This document shows, piece after piece, positions 52,688 to 61,501 of a stretch of 64,000 nt of DNA. How positions within the stretch are numbered: position 1 is the stretch's first letter; every line of letters starts with the position of its first letter. The DNA is taken from positions 1 through 64,000 of the forward strand of contig CBFIBR010000007.1 of the NCBI GenBank assembly GCA_965660935.1. Reading direction: 5' to 3'. This DNA is from UBA1172 sp002457135 (GTDB lineage Bacteria > Pseudomonadota > Alphaproteobacteria > Puniceispirillales > UBA1172). The notes under the pieces were generated by a model that saw only the letters and a program-made list of their open reading frames with translations, was not told the DNA's origin and made no database searches. The translations under genes were made by a program, and so were the position numbers.

Positions 52688-52717
52688 AATACCCCTGAAT
52701 GTAATACCCCTGATGAT
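52688..52717. repeat. 15-bp direct repeat between MATE and M17 genes
   Basis: AATACCCCTGAATGT (52688-52702) followed by AATACCCCTGATGAT (52703-52717), sharing the first 11 bases. Non-coding. Confidence 0.8.
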
Positions 52718-52754
52718 AGTAATTTCCGGATTTGATGAATTGTAAGGAACCACC

Positions 52755-54101
52755 ATGCCGATTGTGACCACTGCTGAAACCCCGCGCACCCTGCGGCTCC
52801 TCAACACGACCGATTTTCCCGGCGGGCTCGACCAGCTCCCCCCAGCGATTGCTGCCTGGGTCAGGGATCACGGGTTTGAGGCTGCCCCGGCCCTGAAACT
52901 GGTTCTGCCGGGTGAAACGGGCGGGATTGCAGGGGCGGTGATCGGCAGCCGGGGTGATGGTTTTGCTGATGGTGCGGCGGCCGCCAGCCTGCCGCCACTG
53001 GACTGGCAGATTGAGGGCGAATGCACCGAAGCCTTCGGCCTCGGTTTCCTGATGGAGCAATACCGGTTTGACCGGTTTCGCCAGAAAAAGACTGTATCCC
53101 CAAACCCCCGGCTGGTGATCGCTGATACCGCGCTGAAGGCAAGGCTTGAGGCGATCAATGGCGGGATCAGCCTGGCCCGCGATCTGATCAACCTGCCCGC
53201 CAATCACCTCAACCCCCAGGGGCTGGAGGATGAGGCACGGACCCTGGCTGAGGCCTATGATGCCTCGATTACCGTCATCAGCGGGGAGCAGCTGGAACGT
53301 GATTTCCCGGCGATTGATGTCGTTGGCCGGGCAGCGGAAAGCCCGCCACGGCTGATTGATATGCGCTGGGGCGAAACAGGGCCGATGATCACGCTGGTGG
53401 GCAAGGGCGTGACCTTTGACAGTGGCGGCCTCGACCTGAAACCATCATCGGCCATGGAAATGATGAAAAAGGATATGGGCGGCGCGGCGATTACCCTCGG
53501 GCTGACCCGGACGATCATGGCGCTCGGCCTCCCCCTGAGATTGAGGGTGCTGGTGCCGGTGGCGGAAAACGCTGTTTCCGATAAATCCTTCCGTCCCCTT
53601 GATGTGATTGAAACCGCCGCCGGTATCCCGGTTGAGGTTGGCAATACCGATGCCGAAGGCAGGCTGATTCTCGCCGATGCGCTCCACCTCGCCACCAGTG
53701 AGGAGCCTGAACTGCTGATTGATTTTGCCACCCTCACCGGCGCGGCCCGGGTTGCGGTCGGCACCGAATTGCCCGCGCTGTTTTCAAACGACCGGGCGCT
53801 GTCTGCCGAATTTGTGGAGGCGGGTGATGCAGCGGGTGATCCGCTCTGGCCGATGCCGCTGCACCAGCCTTATGAACGTTTCCTTGATGGCGGCCACACG
53901 GCGCTGTCCTCAACCGGGGCATCACGCTATGGCGGGGCGATCACGGCGGCGCTGTTCCTGCAACGCTTTCTGCAAAAACCCGTGCCATGGGCGCATATCG
54001 ATGTGATGGCGTGGAATCTGGCATCACGCCCCGGCTACCCCAAAGGCGGTGAGGCCATGGGGCTGCGTGCCGCGCTCAGGCTGGTTGAAGGCAAGCTCTA
54101 G
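52755..54101 (+). CDS. M17 leucyl aminopeptidase family protein
   Basis: 448 residues, AAGGA before ATG 52755. C-terminal catalytic domain with VGKGVTFDSGGLDLKP, MMKKDMGGAA and the signature NTDAEGRLILADAL; two-metal ligands are in place. Removes N-terminal residues from peptides in the cytoplasm. Its last four bases overlap the end of the convergent ghrA (CTAG). Confidence 0.92.
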   Translation: MPIVTTAETPRTLRLLNTTDFPGGLDQLPPAIAAWVRDHGFEAAPALKLVLPGETGGIAGAVIGSRGDGFADGAAAASLPPLDWQIEGECTEAFGLGFLMEQYRFDRFRQKKTVSPNPRLVIADTALKARLEAINGGISLARDLINLPANHLNPQGLEDEARTLAEAYDASITVISGEQLERDFPAIDVVGRAAESPPRLIDMRWGETGPMITLVGKGVTFDSGGLDLKPSSAMEMMKKDMGGAAITLGLTRTIMALGLPLRLRVLVPVAENAVSDKSFRPLDVIETAAGIPVEVGNTDAEGRLILADALHLATSEEPELLIDFATLTGAARVAVGTELPALFSNDRALSAEFVEAGDAAGDPLWPMPLHQPYERFLDGGHTALSSTGASRYGGAITAALFLQRFLQKPVPWAHIDVMAWNLASRPGYPKGGEAMGLRAALRLVEGKL

Positions 54102-55036
54102 TAACCGCGGCTGATATCAACGTTGTTTTCAGGCTCACGCCCGGCCCGGATGGCCTTGATCGCCTCCACCACCTGGGGGGCGGCGCTGATCTCACTGGTC
54201 TGGGCCGATACATGGGGCCAGATCGTCACCCCGGGATGATCCCATAGCGGATGCCCCCCGGGCAGGGGTTCGGTGCGGGTGACATCCAGCACCGCCGCGC
54301 TGATCATGCCATTGTCGATGGCGGCGATCAGATCATCCTCAACCACTTGCAGGCCCCGGCCCGAATTGATGAAGACCGCACCGGGTTTCATCCGGGCGAA
54401 GGTTCCAGCGTCATAGAGATCGGTAGTCTCAGGGGTCAGCGGCAGGATGGAAACCAGATAATCCGCCTCCCCAAGGCAGGCGATGAAACCATCATCGCCG
54501 TGACGGGCATCAACCCCGGACAGGGTTTTGGCCGTGCGGGACCACCCGATGGTGCGGAACCCCATCATGGCGGCTTTCTGTACCACGACGCTGCCAATGG
54601 CCCCCAGCCCCATCACCGCGACGCAGTAATCACCCGCGAGGCGTTGTTCGAACTGGACCCATTCCTGACGCTTTTCCAGATCGCGATAGGCATCACGTTC
54701 ACGGTGTTTTTCAAGGATGGCAAGCAACACCCATTCGGCCATGGAATCGGCCATGAACGGATCAACCAGCCGCGCCAGTTTCAGGTGCGGGGGAAAGGTT
54801 TTGCCCTTCAGGACATGGTCAACACCCTGACCCAGCGAAATCACGCCTTTCAGGTTGTGGTGATCGGCGATCAATCCGTTGGGGGGATTCCAGGTCATCA
54901 GCACATCGGCCTTATCGGCATCAGGGCTGTCAGCCGTCACCAGCTTGAGGGAGGGCAGCATCCTGCCGAGGGTTTTCTGCCACTGATCCATGCGGCCGGC
55001 ATCGTTATAATAAAGGACGTGGATGGGTTCCTGCAT
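54098..55036 (-). CDS. ghrA: Glyoxylate/hydroxypyruvate reductase A-like dehydrogenase
   Basis: 312 residues. D-isomer 2-hydroxyacid dehydrogenase: NAD motif VMGLGAIGSVVVQKAA, INSGRGLQVVEDDL, catalytic Arg/Glu and the WPHVSAQT His. The GhrA subgroup reduces glyoxylate and hydroxypyruvate with NADPH. It could serve glycine/one-carbon flux alongside sarcosine oxidation, though not adjacent. Confidence 0.9.
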   Translation of the reverse strand: MQEPIHVLYYNDAGRMDQWQKTLGRMLPSLKLVTADSPDADKADVLMTWNPPNGLIADHHNLKGVISLGQGVDHVLKGKTFPPHLKLARLVDPFMADSMAEWVLLAILEKHRERDAYRDLEKRQEWVQFEQRLAGDYCVAVMGLGAIGSVVVQKAAMMGFRTIGWSRTAKTLSGVDARHGDDGFIACLGEADYLVSILPLTPETTDLYDAGTFARMKPGAVFINSGRGLQVVEDDLIAAIDNGMISAAVLDVTRTEPLPGGHPLWDHPGVTIWPHVSAQTSEISAAPQVVEAIKAIRAGREPENNVDISRGY

Positions 55037-55074
55037 TTCACTATTCCACCTTCTGGATAATCCGGCACGCGCTG

Positions 55075-55872
55075 TCAGCCGAGCGCGCTGATGGCGTGAT
55101 CATGCAGTGCCGGTGACGCTGTGGCAAGGGCCGTGCCGTCATAATCATCGAGCCGGATGGGTTCGCCATCCCAGCGGGTAACGCATCCCCCGGCCCCGGT
55201 GATGACGGGGATTGAGGCCATGATGTCATAGGGCGCGAGGTTAGCCTCGGCCACGATATCGCACCAGCCGCTGGCAAGATGGGCGTAATTGGCGCAATCA
55301 CCGCCGTATCCTGTGACCATGGAACGGGTAGCCAGCTGATCAAATCGGGCATGATACCGGCCGAGGGCTACCGAGCTGGTGGTGACGGTTCGGGCGGCGT
55401 TGAGGTCAGCCAGCCCGGATGTTGTGACGGGCATGCCGTTATGCAGTGTTGGCCTCCCCTCAACGCCAATCCAGCATTGATCGAGGGCGGGCAGGTCAAT
55501 GATGCCGACAACGGGCCTGTCATCCATCAGCACAGCGATGAGCGTGCCGAAGAGCGGGCTGCCGCAGGTAAAGGCGCGGGTACCATCGATGGGGTCAATC
55601 ACCCAGGTGAAATCGCCGCCGCCTGTTTTTGCGGCTTCTTCCTCACCGATGATGCCGTGATCCGGGAACCGGGCCATGATGGCATCACGCAACGCCGCCT
55701 CCACCGATTTATCAGCGATGGTAACCGGGGACAGATCAGATTTTTTTTCAATATCCGGGGCCTGCCGGAACCATTTTTTGATGATGGGGCGGCTGATATT
55801 ATTCAGCGTGGCCGCAAACGCCGCCACATCCTCGAGCGCTGTGTTCTGGTCAGGGGATGCGCCCGGGGACAT
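55075..55872 (-). CDS. hisN: Histidinol-phosphatase (inositol monophosphatase family)
   Basis: 265 residues. IMPase metal sites: GEEEA, WVIDPIDGTRAF and the later EANLAPYDIMA. HisN-type members of this family dephosphorylate histidinol phosphate. Its ATG shares one base with the cytochrome c stop (TAATG), so translation is coupled. Confidence 0.88.
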   Translation of the reverse strand: MSPGASPDQNTALEDVAAFAATLNNISRPIIKKWFRQAPDIEKKSDLSPVTIADKSVEAALRDAIMARFPDHGIIGEEEAAKTGGGDFTWVIDPIDGTRAFTCGSPLFGTLIAVLMDDRPVVGIIDLPALDQCWIGVEGRPTLHNGMPVTTSGLADLNAARTVTTSSVALGRYHARFDQLATRSMVTGYGGDCANYAHLASGWCDIVAEANLAPYDIMASIPVITGAGGCVTRWDGEPIRLDDYDGTALATASPALHDHAISALG

Positions 55873-56444
55873 TACTGGGCGGCTTCGCTGGCGATTTCCT
55901 CTGCGGTCGGCAAGGGTGCAGGGGAAACAGACAGGCTGCGCAGCCAGGCAATCAGATCGGCACGATCTTTCGGCTTCTTGAGGCCGTTGTAATTCATCTT
56001 GGTGCCTTCAACCCATGTCTTCGGCTTGTGCAGGAAGCCGTTCAGCTCGGCATAGCTCCACTGCCCGCCAAGACCGGCAAGGGCCGCCGAATAGGCGAAA
56101 CCGGAAACCTGACCCTGGCCAGCGTTGACAATGTTCCAGAGATTGGGGCCAACCTTGTTCTTGCCGCCATCGTTGAACGAATGACAGGCAGAGCATTTTT
56201 GGGAAATCTTCTCACCAGCGGCCAGATCAGCCGTTTCAAGCATCGCCAGAATAGGCTCGGGTCCGGATGGGGCCTCGGCCGCCTCGGTGACAGCACCGGC
56301 GGTATCGGCAACCTCAATCGGGTAGGCGTTTTGTTCAAGCGTATGGTGCGGCAACAGGATTTCAGCACCCTTGATACCAGCCATGATCAGGAGGCCGCCA
56401 CACAACAGACCGGCGGCAAATTTATTAAACTTAAGATCGTCCAT
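55872..56444 (-). CDS. Membrane-anchored cytochrome c (CycM/c552 type)
   Basis: 190 residues. N-terminal membrane anchor (about 9-30), a Pro/Glu/Ala-rich spacer, heme motif CSACH, KVGPNLWNI and the axial Met in GTKMNYNG. Class I cytochrome c of the type that carries electrons from bc1 to cytochrome c oxidase. Divergent from kdsB-pheA, a conserved alphaproteobacterial arrangement. GAGGGGG precedes the ATG. Confidence 0.92.
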   Translation of the reverse strand: MDDLKFNKFAAGLLCGGLLIMAGIKGAEILLPHHTLEQNAYPIEVADTAGAVTEAAEAPSGPEPILAMLETADLAAGEKISQKCSACHSFNDGGKNKVGPNLWNIVNAGQGQVSGFAYSAALAGLGGQWSYAELNGFLHKPKTWVEGTKMNYNGLKKPKDRADLIAWLRSLSVSPAPLPTAEEIASEAAQ

Positions 56445-56602
56445 GTTTCATCCCCCTCGGAAATACGGTCGATGCAAATCAATGTATTGGTATCCATGTC
56501 TTGGAGCCAATGTATTGGTGATACCCCAAAAAGGATCGACTTCACAATAGCGAGGATGATGGAATATAGTGGTCTGCGACCTTTTTTCTTACCCCTCTGC
56601 CC

Positions 56603-57439
56603 ATGAGGCACGCGATGCACCCGAAAAACATCACCAGCACGGCCCGCCCCGGCGGTATCAGTGATGCTGAAATCGCCGTGATTATTCCGGCCCGTCTGGC
56701 GGCATCACGCCTGCCCGGCAAGCCGCTGGCCATGATCGGTGATGCCCCGATGATCGTTCAGGTCATGCGCCGCGCGATGGAAGCAGGGTTCGGCCAGCCT
56801 GGCGGCAGTCGCGTGGTGGTGGCCTGTGATGATGCCTCGATTGCCGAGGCTGTGACCGCCCATGGCGGGGAGGCGGTGATGACCGACCCTCAACACCCGT
56901 CAGGTTCGGACCGGGTGCATGAGGCGATTGATGCGATTGACCCTGATGGCCGGATCAGGGTGGTGATCAATTTGCAGGGTGATCTGCCTGAAATTGATGC
57001 CTCAATCCTGTGGCCGCTTGCGGATGCGCTGATCGCCGGTAACGCCGCCATCGCAACCCCGGTTGCCCCGGCCACCGAGGCTGAAATCGGGCTTGATCAG
57101 GTGGTCAAGGCGGTTATTGCTTTCCCTCACGGTGACCCCGCATCGGTGCCTGATGCCGGTTCAACAGGGCAGGTGCTGTATTTCTCGCGTTGCCCTGTTC
57201 CCCATGGCGGCACCACCGCAACCCCGGTCTGGCATCATGTCGGCATTTATGCCTGGCAACGGGAGGCCCTGGCCCGGTTTGTCAGCCTGCCGCCATCACC
57301 GCTCGAAAAAACCGAACGGCTGGAACAGCTTCGTGCGCTTGAGGACGGCATGGCGATAACTGCCCTTGTTGTTGACAGCGCCCCAGGGGGGATTGATACT
57401 CCCGATGATCTTGCCGCCGCGCGCCTGCGGTTTGAGTAA
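56603..57439 (+). CDS. kdsB: CMP-KDO synthetase
   Basis: 278 residues; ATG 56615 is an alternative start. IIPARLAASRLPGKPLAMIG binds CTP, followed by ACDD, TDPQHPSGSDRV and INLQGDLP. Activates KDO for the LPS inner core, so the organism makes a KDO-containing outer membrane. Includes a slightly extended N-terminus. Confidence 0.94.
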   Translation: MRHAMHPKNITSTARPGGISDAEIAVIIPARLAASRLPGKPLAMIGDAPMIVQVMRRAMEAGFGQPGGSRVVVACDDASIAEAVTAHGGEAVMTDPQHPSGSDRVHEAIDAIDPDGRIRVVINLQGDLPEIDASILWPLADALIAGNAAIATPVAPATEAEIGLDQVVKAVIAFPHGDPASVPDAGSTGQVLYFSRCPVPHGGTTATPVWHHVGIYAWQREALARFVSLPPSPLEKTERLEQLRALEDGMAITALVVDSAPGGIDTPDDLAAARLRFE

Positions 57440-57460
57440 AAAACCAAGGACCCGAAGTTC

Positions 57461-58342
57461 ATGACCAAGACCAGTACACCCGATAGTTCACCGGATAATA
57501 CGATCGCTTATCAGGGCCTGCCCGGGGCCTATTCGCACCTGGCCTGCACTCGCGCTTTCCCTGAGATGGAGGCGATGCCGAACCCGTCGTTTGAAAACAT
57601 GCTGGCAGCGGTCACTGAGGGCCGCGCCCGTTACGCCATGGTGCCGGTGGAAAATTCGGTTGCTGGCCGGGTTGCGGATATCCATCACCTGCTGCCGTCA
57701 TCAGGGCTTTGCATCGTTGGTGAGTATTTTCAGCGGGTCAATCATCACCTGCTCGGGGTCAAGGGCGCCAAGCTTTCTGATTTGCGGGAGGTGCATTCCC
57801 ATGACCAGGGTCTGGCGCAATGCCGTGAAACCCTGCGCCGGCTTAATCTGACACCGATCGTGCATCCTGATACAGCGGGTGCGGCGCGTGATAGTGCCGA
57901 GCTTGGCAAACCATCAGTGGGGGCCATTGCCTCACGCCTTGCGTCTGAGATTTACGGTCTTGATATCCTCCAGGAAAACGCCGAGGACCAGAGCCATAAT
58001 ACAACCCGGATGCTGATCATGGCCAGGGATGCGATCAACCCGCCGGTCAATAACGGGCCGGTCATCACCACGATGATTTTCAGCCTGCGGTCGGTTCCGG
58101 CTGCACTCTACAAGGCGCTGGGCGGGTTTGCCACCAACGGGATCAACCTGACCAAGCTGGAAAGCTATATGGTCGGGGGGCATTTTGCGGCAGCCCAGTT
58201 CTATATTGATGCCGAGGTGCATCAGGACAGTGATGCTTTCCGCTTTGCGATTGAGGAGCTGGAATTTTTCACTACCCCGGGGTCGATCCGCATTCTCGGC
58301 ACCTATCCTGCTGATCCTGCACGCAACGGGGCATCACGCTGA
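57461..58342 (+). CDS. pheA: Prephenate dehydratase
   Basis: 293 residues. PDT domain: IAYQGLPGAYSHLA, VPVENSVAGRV, the SHNTTRM catalytic Thr-Arg, then a C-terminal ACT domain (FSLRSVPAALYKALGGFATNGINLTKLES) for phenylalanine feedback. Converts prephenate to phenylpyruvate. Works with the chorismate mutase at 21528. Confidence 0.95.
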   Translation: MTKTSTPDSSPDNTIAYQGLPGAYSHLACTRAFPEMEAMPNPSFENMLAAVTEGRARYAMVPVENSVAGRVADIHHLLPSSGLCIVGEYFQRVNHHLLGVKGAKLSDLREVHSHDQGLAQCRETLRRLNLTPIVHPDTAGAARDSAELGKPSVGAIASRLASEIYGLDILQENAEDQSHNTTRMLIMARDAINPPVNNGPVITTMIFSLRSVPAALYKALGGFATNGINLTKLESYMVGGHFAAAQFYIDAEVHQDSDAFRFAIEELEFFTTPGSIRILGTYPADPARNGASR

Positions 58343-58387
58343 CCCCGGATTTCCCGTTTTTGCCGTGCTGCGAAGGCAAGCCGGGGC

Positions 58388-58416
58388 TTGCGCTTTTGGC
58401 CTCAATATCCCATACA
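58388..58416 (+). promoter_or_regulatory. Candidate SRP RNA promoter
   Basis: TTGCGC (58388-58393), 17 bases, then CATACA (58411-58416), placing transcription start near 58424, where the SRP RNA fold begins. Box matches are imperfect. Confidence 0.4.
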
Positions 58417-58426
58417 GGGAATAGGA

Positions 58427-58511
58427 AGGCTGGGTGGACGGTCGCCTTGTCTAACCGGTCAGGGCCGAGAGGCAGCAGCCAGGGCTAGGTCAGGTCGGGT
58501 CGTCCAGTCTT
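58427..58511 (+). ncRNA. ffs: Signal recognition particle RNA (4.5S)
   Basis: The conserved apical core GGTCAGGGCCGAGAGGCAGC, continuing AGCC (about 58457-58480), matches the SRP54-binding helix 8 of bacterial small SRP RNA. Outer arms around GGACG (58436-58440) and CGTCC (58501-58505) pair to close the rod. Position just upstream of dnaX is usual in alphaproteobacteria. Ends are approximate to several bases. Confidence 0.85.
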
Positions 58512-58543
58512 CCGCTCATTTCACCCCCTGATGGAGCGGCAGC

Positions 58544-60538
58544 ATGAATGATCCTGCACCCGAACAGGATACCAGGCCCAACCAGAACGCCCAGAATACG
58601 GGGGATACCCAGAATACGGGGGATACCCAGAATAAAGGGGAAAAGGGTACAGCCGAGGCTTACCGCGTTCTTGCCCGCAAATATCGACCCAGCCGCTTTG
58701 ATGAGCTGATCGGCCAGGAAAGCCTGGTGCGGACCCTCTCCAACGCGCTGGAAATGGGGCGTCTGGCGCATGCGTTTGTGCTGACAGGGCTTCGCGGCAT
58801 CGGCAAGACCACGACAGCAAGGATCATTGCCAAGGGGCTGAACTGCACCGGTGCTGATGGCCATGGTGAGCCGACGCTCAGCCCCTGCGGGGTCTGTTCA
58901 TCCTGCACCGGTATTGCTGATGGCCGCCATGTTGACGTAATCGAGATGGACGCGGCCAGCAACACCGGGGTTGATGATGTGCGGGAGATTATTGACGGTG
59001 TCGGTTATCGCCCGCTATCGGCCCGCTACAAGATCTACATCATTGATGAAGTCCACATGCTGTCCAAGAACGCGTTCAACGCGCTCCTGAAAACGCTGGA
59101 AGAACCCCCTGAGGCGGTCAAGTTCATCTTTGCCACCACCGAAATCCGCAAAGTGCCGGTGACGGTGCTGTCGCGGTGCCAGCGGTTTGACCTGCGCCGT
59201 GTTCCGATGGACATGATGGTTAAGCATCTCGCCTCAATCTGCGGCAAGGAAGCGATCACCGCCGATGAACAGGCCCTGGCCCGGATTGCCCGTGCCGCCG
59301 AAGGCTCGGTTCGTGATGCGCTGTCGATGCTCGATCAGGCGGCTGCCCTCACCGCGGATACGATCACCGATGCGGCGGTGGCTTCCATCCTCGGTCAGGC
59401 TGGCCGTCAGGAAGCCCTCGCCATTACCCGCCATGCCCTTGCAGGCGAAACCCCGTCTGCGCTTGAGGTTATGGCCGCCGCCACCGGCCGGGGGGCTGAA
59501 CCCCAGATGGTGCTGCGCGATATGCTTGACCTGCTTCATCTTGCGGCGCGGGTTGCGGCGGGTGGCGGGCTGGGCGATGCCCCCGAGGGTGAGGCCGAGA
59601 GCCTCAAGTCCATGGCCGCCACGCATGGTGTTGCCCGGCTGGCCCGGGCCTGGCAGATCACGCTCAAGGGCCATGGTGAGCTGGCGCTTGCCCCTGATCA
59701 GGCGGCGGCGGCGGAAATGGTGGTGATCCGGCTGGCCCATGCCTCAACCCTGCCGCCACCATCGGATATCATCCGCAAGCTGGAGGGCAAGCCCCCTTCT
59801 TCGGCAGCCCCGACAATAGCCCCGACAACAACCCCAACAACGTCTCCTGCCTCAACGCCAGCCTCAACTTCTGAAGCATCGGCGATGACGGAAATGCCCC
59901 CGTCACAGCAGCAGGAGGAGGCAGTTGCCCAGCCCCAATCTGTACTCCAATCTGCACCCCAGCCCCAGCCCCAGCCCCAGCCTCAGCCTGAACCTGAACC
60001 TGAACCTGCAACCCTGGCTGAGCCTGCACCGGAACCTATTCTGGCCCCTGAGCCTGTTGCTGAAACCGTGCCTGTCCCTGAAAGCCTGAGCCAGCTGGCC
60101 TCGCTGTTTGAGGATCAGGGGGAGCCTTTGCTGGCGGCGCTGATCAGGGAAAGGGTCCGGCTTGTGGTGCTGGAACCCGGGCGGCTGGAATTTGCCCCCA
60201 ATGGCCGGATTGAACCCAATGTCACACGGGAAATCGCCCAGTGCCTGACGCAATGGACCGGCCTGCGCTGGGGGGTTGCCTTCTCTGATGCCGAGGGCGG
60301 CCAGACTCTGGCTGAAATTGATGCCGAGAAAAAGGCAACGGCGATCGCCTCGGTTTCAACGCATCCGCTGGTGGCGGCGACGCTGGAGGCGTTTCCCGGT
60401 GCCAGCGTTTCCGAAATCCGCCCGGTTGAGGCGGAAAGCGCCCCCGATGATAACGCTGATGAAAATACCCCCGATAACCCTGTTGATGATACCGCTTCCG
60501 GTGATGATGATCACCCCCTGAAGGCAATGGAAGGATAA
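58544..60538 (+). CDS. dnaX: DNA polymerase III subunit tau
   Basis: 664 residues. The AAA+ clamp-loader domain has the Walker A GLRGIGKTTTAR, a four-Cys zinc module (C-x8-C-x2-C-x2-C type around residue 105-118), the DEVHML Walker B and the SRC sensor. A Pro/Gln/Glu-rich linker (about 420-510) precedes the tau C-terminal domain. N-terminal residues 10-35 include a repeated NTGDTQ hexapeptide from an 18-bp tandem repeat. No convincing frameshift site for a gamma product. Followed five bases later by ybaB. Confidence 0.95.
   Translation: MNDPAPEQDTRPNQNAQNTGDTQNTGDTQNKGEKGTAEAYRVLARKYRPSRFDELIGQESLVRTLSNALEMGRLAHAFVLTGLRGIGKTTTARIIAKGLNCTGADGHGEPTLSPCGVCSSCTGIADGRHVDVIEMDAASNTGVDDVREIIDGVGYRPLSARYKIYIIDEVHMLSKNAFNALLKTLEEPPEAVKFIFATTEIRKVPVTVLSRCQRFDLRRVPMDMMVKHLASICGKEAITADEQALARIARAAEGSVRDALSMLDQAAALTADTITDAAVASILGQAGRQEALAITRHALAGETPSALEVMAAATGRGAEPQMVLRDMLDLLHLAARVAAGGGLGDAPEGEAESLKSMAATHGVARLARAWQITLKGHGELALAPDQAAAAEMVVIRLAHASTLPPPSDIIRKLEGKPPSSAAPTIAPTTTPTTSPASTPASTSEASAMTEMPPSQQQEEAVAQPQSVLQSAPQPQPQPQPQPEPEPEPATLAEPAPEPILAPEPVAETVPVPESLSQLASLFEDQGEPLLAALIRERVRLVVLEPGRLEFAPNGRIEPNVTREIAQCLTQWTGLRWGVAFSDAEGGQTLAEIDAEKKATAIASVSTHPLVAATLEAFPGASVSEIRPVEAESAPDDNADENTPDNPVDDTASGDDDHPLKAMEG
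58592..58645. repeat. 18-bp tandem repeat at the dnaX 5' end
   Basis: CAGAATACGGGGGATACC twice exactly (58592-58609, 58610-58627) and a diverged third unit; encodes repeated hexapeptide (NTGDTQ) in frame before the AAA+ domain. Confidence 0.95.
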
Positions 60539-60543
60539 CCCCC

Positions 60544-60876
60544 ATGCGCAACCTTGCCGCCATGATGCAGAAAGCCAAATCCGTGCAGGAAGACATGGCC
60601 CGCATGAAAGAGGAGCTGGGTGAAATGCGCTTTACCGGGGAAAGCGGGGGTGGTTCGGTCCGGGTTGAAACCGACGGGCGCGGCCAGCTCCATCAGGTGA
60701 CGCTGGCCCCTGGTGTTGCCGGTTGCAGCAACGCTGATGATATCGCCCTGCTGGAAGACCTGATCGTGGTGGCGGTCAATAACGCCCGCGCCGAGGCGGA
60801 TCAGGCCCGGTCCGAGAAGATGAAAGAGATTACCGGCGGCCTGCCCCTGCCCCCCGGCCTCGACCTGCCGTTTTGA
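60544..60876 (+). CDS. ybaB: YbaB/EbfC nucleoid-associated protein
   Basis: 110 residues. NLAAMMQKAKSVQEDMARMKEEL helix, GGGSVRVETDGRGQLHQVTL strand and the closing KMKEITGGLPLPPGLDLPF are diagnostic. Binds DNA as a dimer; always between dnaX and recR. Confidence 0.95.
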   Translation: MRNLAAMMQKAKSVQEDMARMKEELGEMRFTGESGGGSVRVETDGRGQLHQVTLAPGVAGCSNADDIALLEDLIVVAVNNARAEADQARSEKMKEITGGLPLPPGLDLPF

Positions 60877-60895
60877 GCATCGGGGTGAGGCACTG

Positions 60896-61501
60896 ATGTA
60901 TCAATCCGATGGTCCCCTTGAACAACTGATCCGGCGCATGGCGCGGCTGCCCGGGCTTGGCCCCCGGTCGGCACGGCGCGCTGTCCTGCACCTGATGCGT
61001 AACCGTGATGCCCTGATGCTGCCGCTTGCCGCCGAAATGGATAATGTCGCCCGCACCATCCGCACGTGCGTTGATTGTGGCAACCTTGATACCACCGACC
61101 GATGCCGCATCTGCACCAGCGGCAATCGCGACCATGCCCGTATCTGTGTGGTGGAGGATGTGGCTGATCTCTGGGCCATGGAACGCGCCGGGATTTTTTC
61201 AGGCCTGTACCATGTGCTTGGCGGGGTGATGAGCGCCATTGACGGCGTTGGCCCCGATGCACTGAGGATACCGCTGCTGGTTGAACGGGCATCCAGTGAC
61301 AGTGTCGGTGAAGTGATCCTCGCCACCTCCGCCACCGTGGATGGCCAGACCACCGCGCATTACATCGCCGAAAAACTGGAAGGCGCAGGGGTGGCGGTCA
61401 CCCGCCTTGCCCACGGCGTGCCAGTAGGCGGCGAGCTCGATTACCTCGATGAAGGCACCCTGGCCCAGGCCATGAAGGCCCGCCGCGCCATTGACGGGTG
61501 A
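60896..61501 (+). CDS. recR: Recombination protein RecR
   Basis: 201 residues. Helix-hairpin-helix RLPGLGPRSARRAVLHL, the four-Cys zinc finger CVDCGN...CRIC, and the Toprim domain with VVEDVADLWAMERAG are present. Loads RecA with RecFO at gaps. Its stop abuts the convergent rmuC stop with no gap. Confidence 0.96.
   Translation: MYQSDGPLEQLIRRMARLPGLGPRSARRAVLHLMRNRDALMLPLAAEMDNVARTIRTCVDCGNLDTTDRCRICTSGNRDHARICVVEDVADLWAMERAGIFSGLYHVLGGVMSAIDGVGPDALRIPLLVERASSDSVGEVILATSATVDGQTTAHYIAEKLEGAGVAVTRLAHGVPVGGELDYLDEGTLAQAMKARRAIDG

Noticed and set aside
58592..58645. Short direct repeats as a possible CRISPR array
   Set aside because: Units are contiguous, 18 bp, coding and in frame, with no spacers; the same applies to the other tandem repeats.
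60326..60345. GAGAAAAAGG in dnaX as a frameshift site for a gamma subunit
   Set aside because: In frame it reads GAG AAA AAG, not an A AAA AAG slippery heptamer, and it is close to the C-terminus, too late to make gamma.
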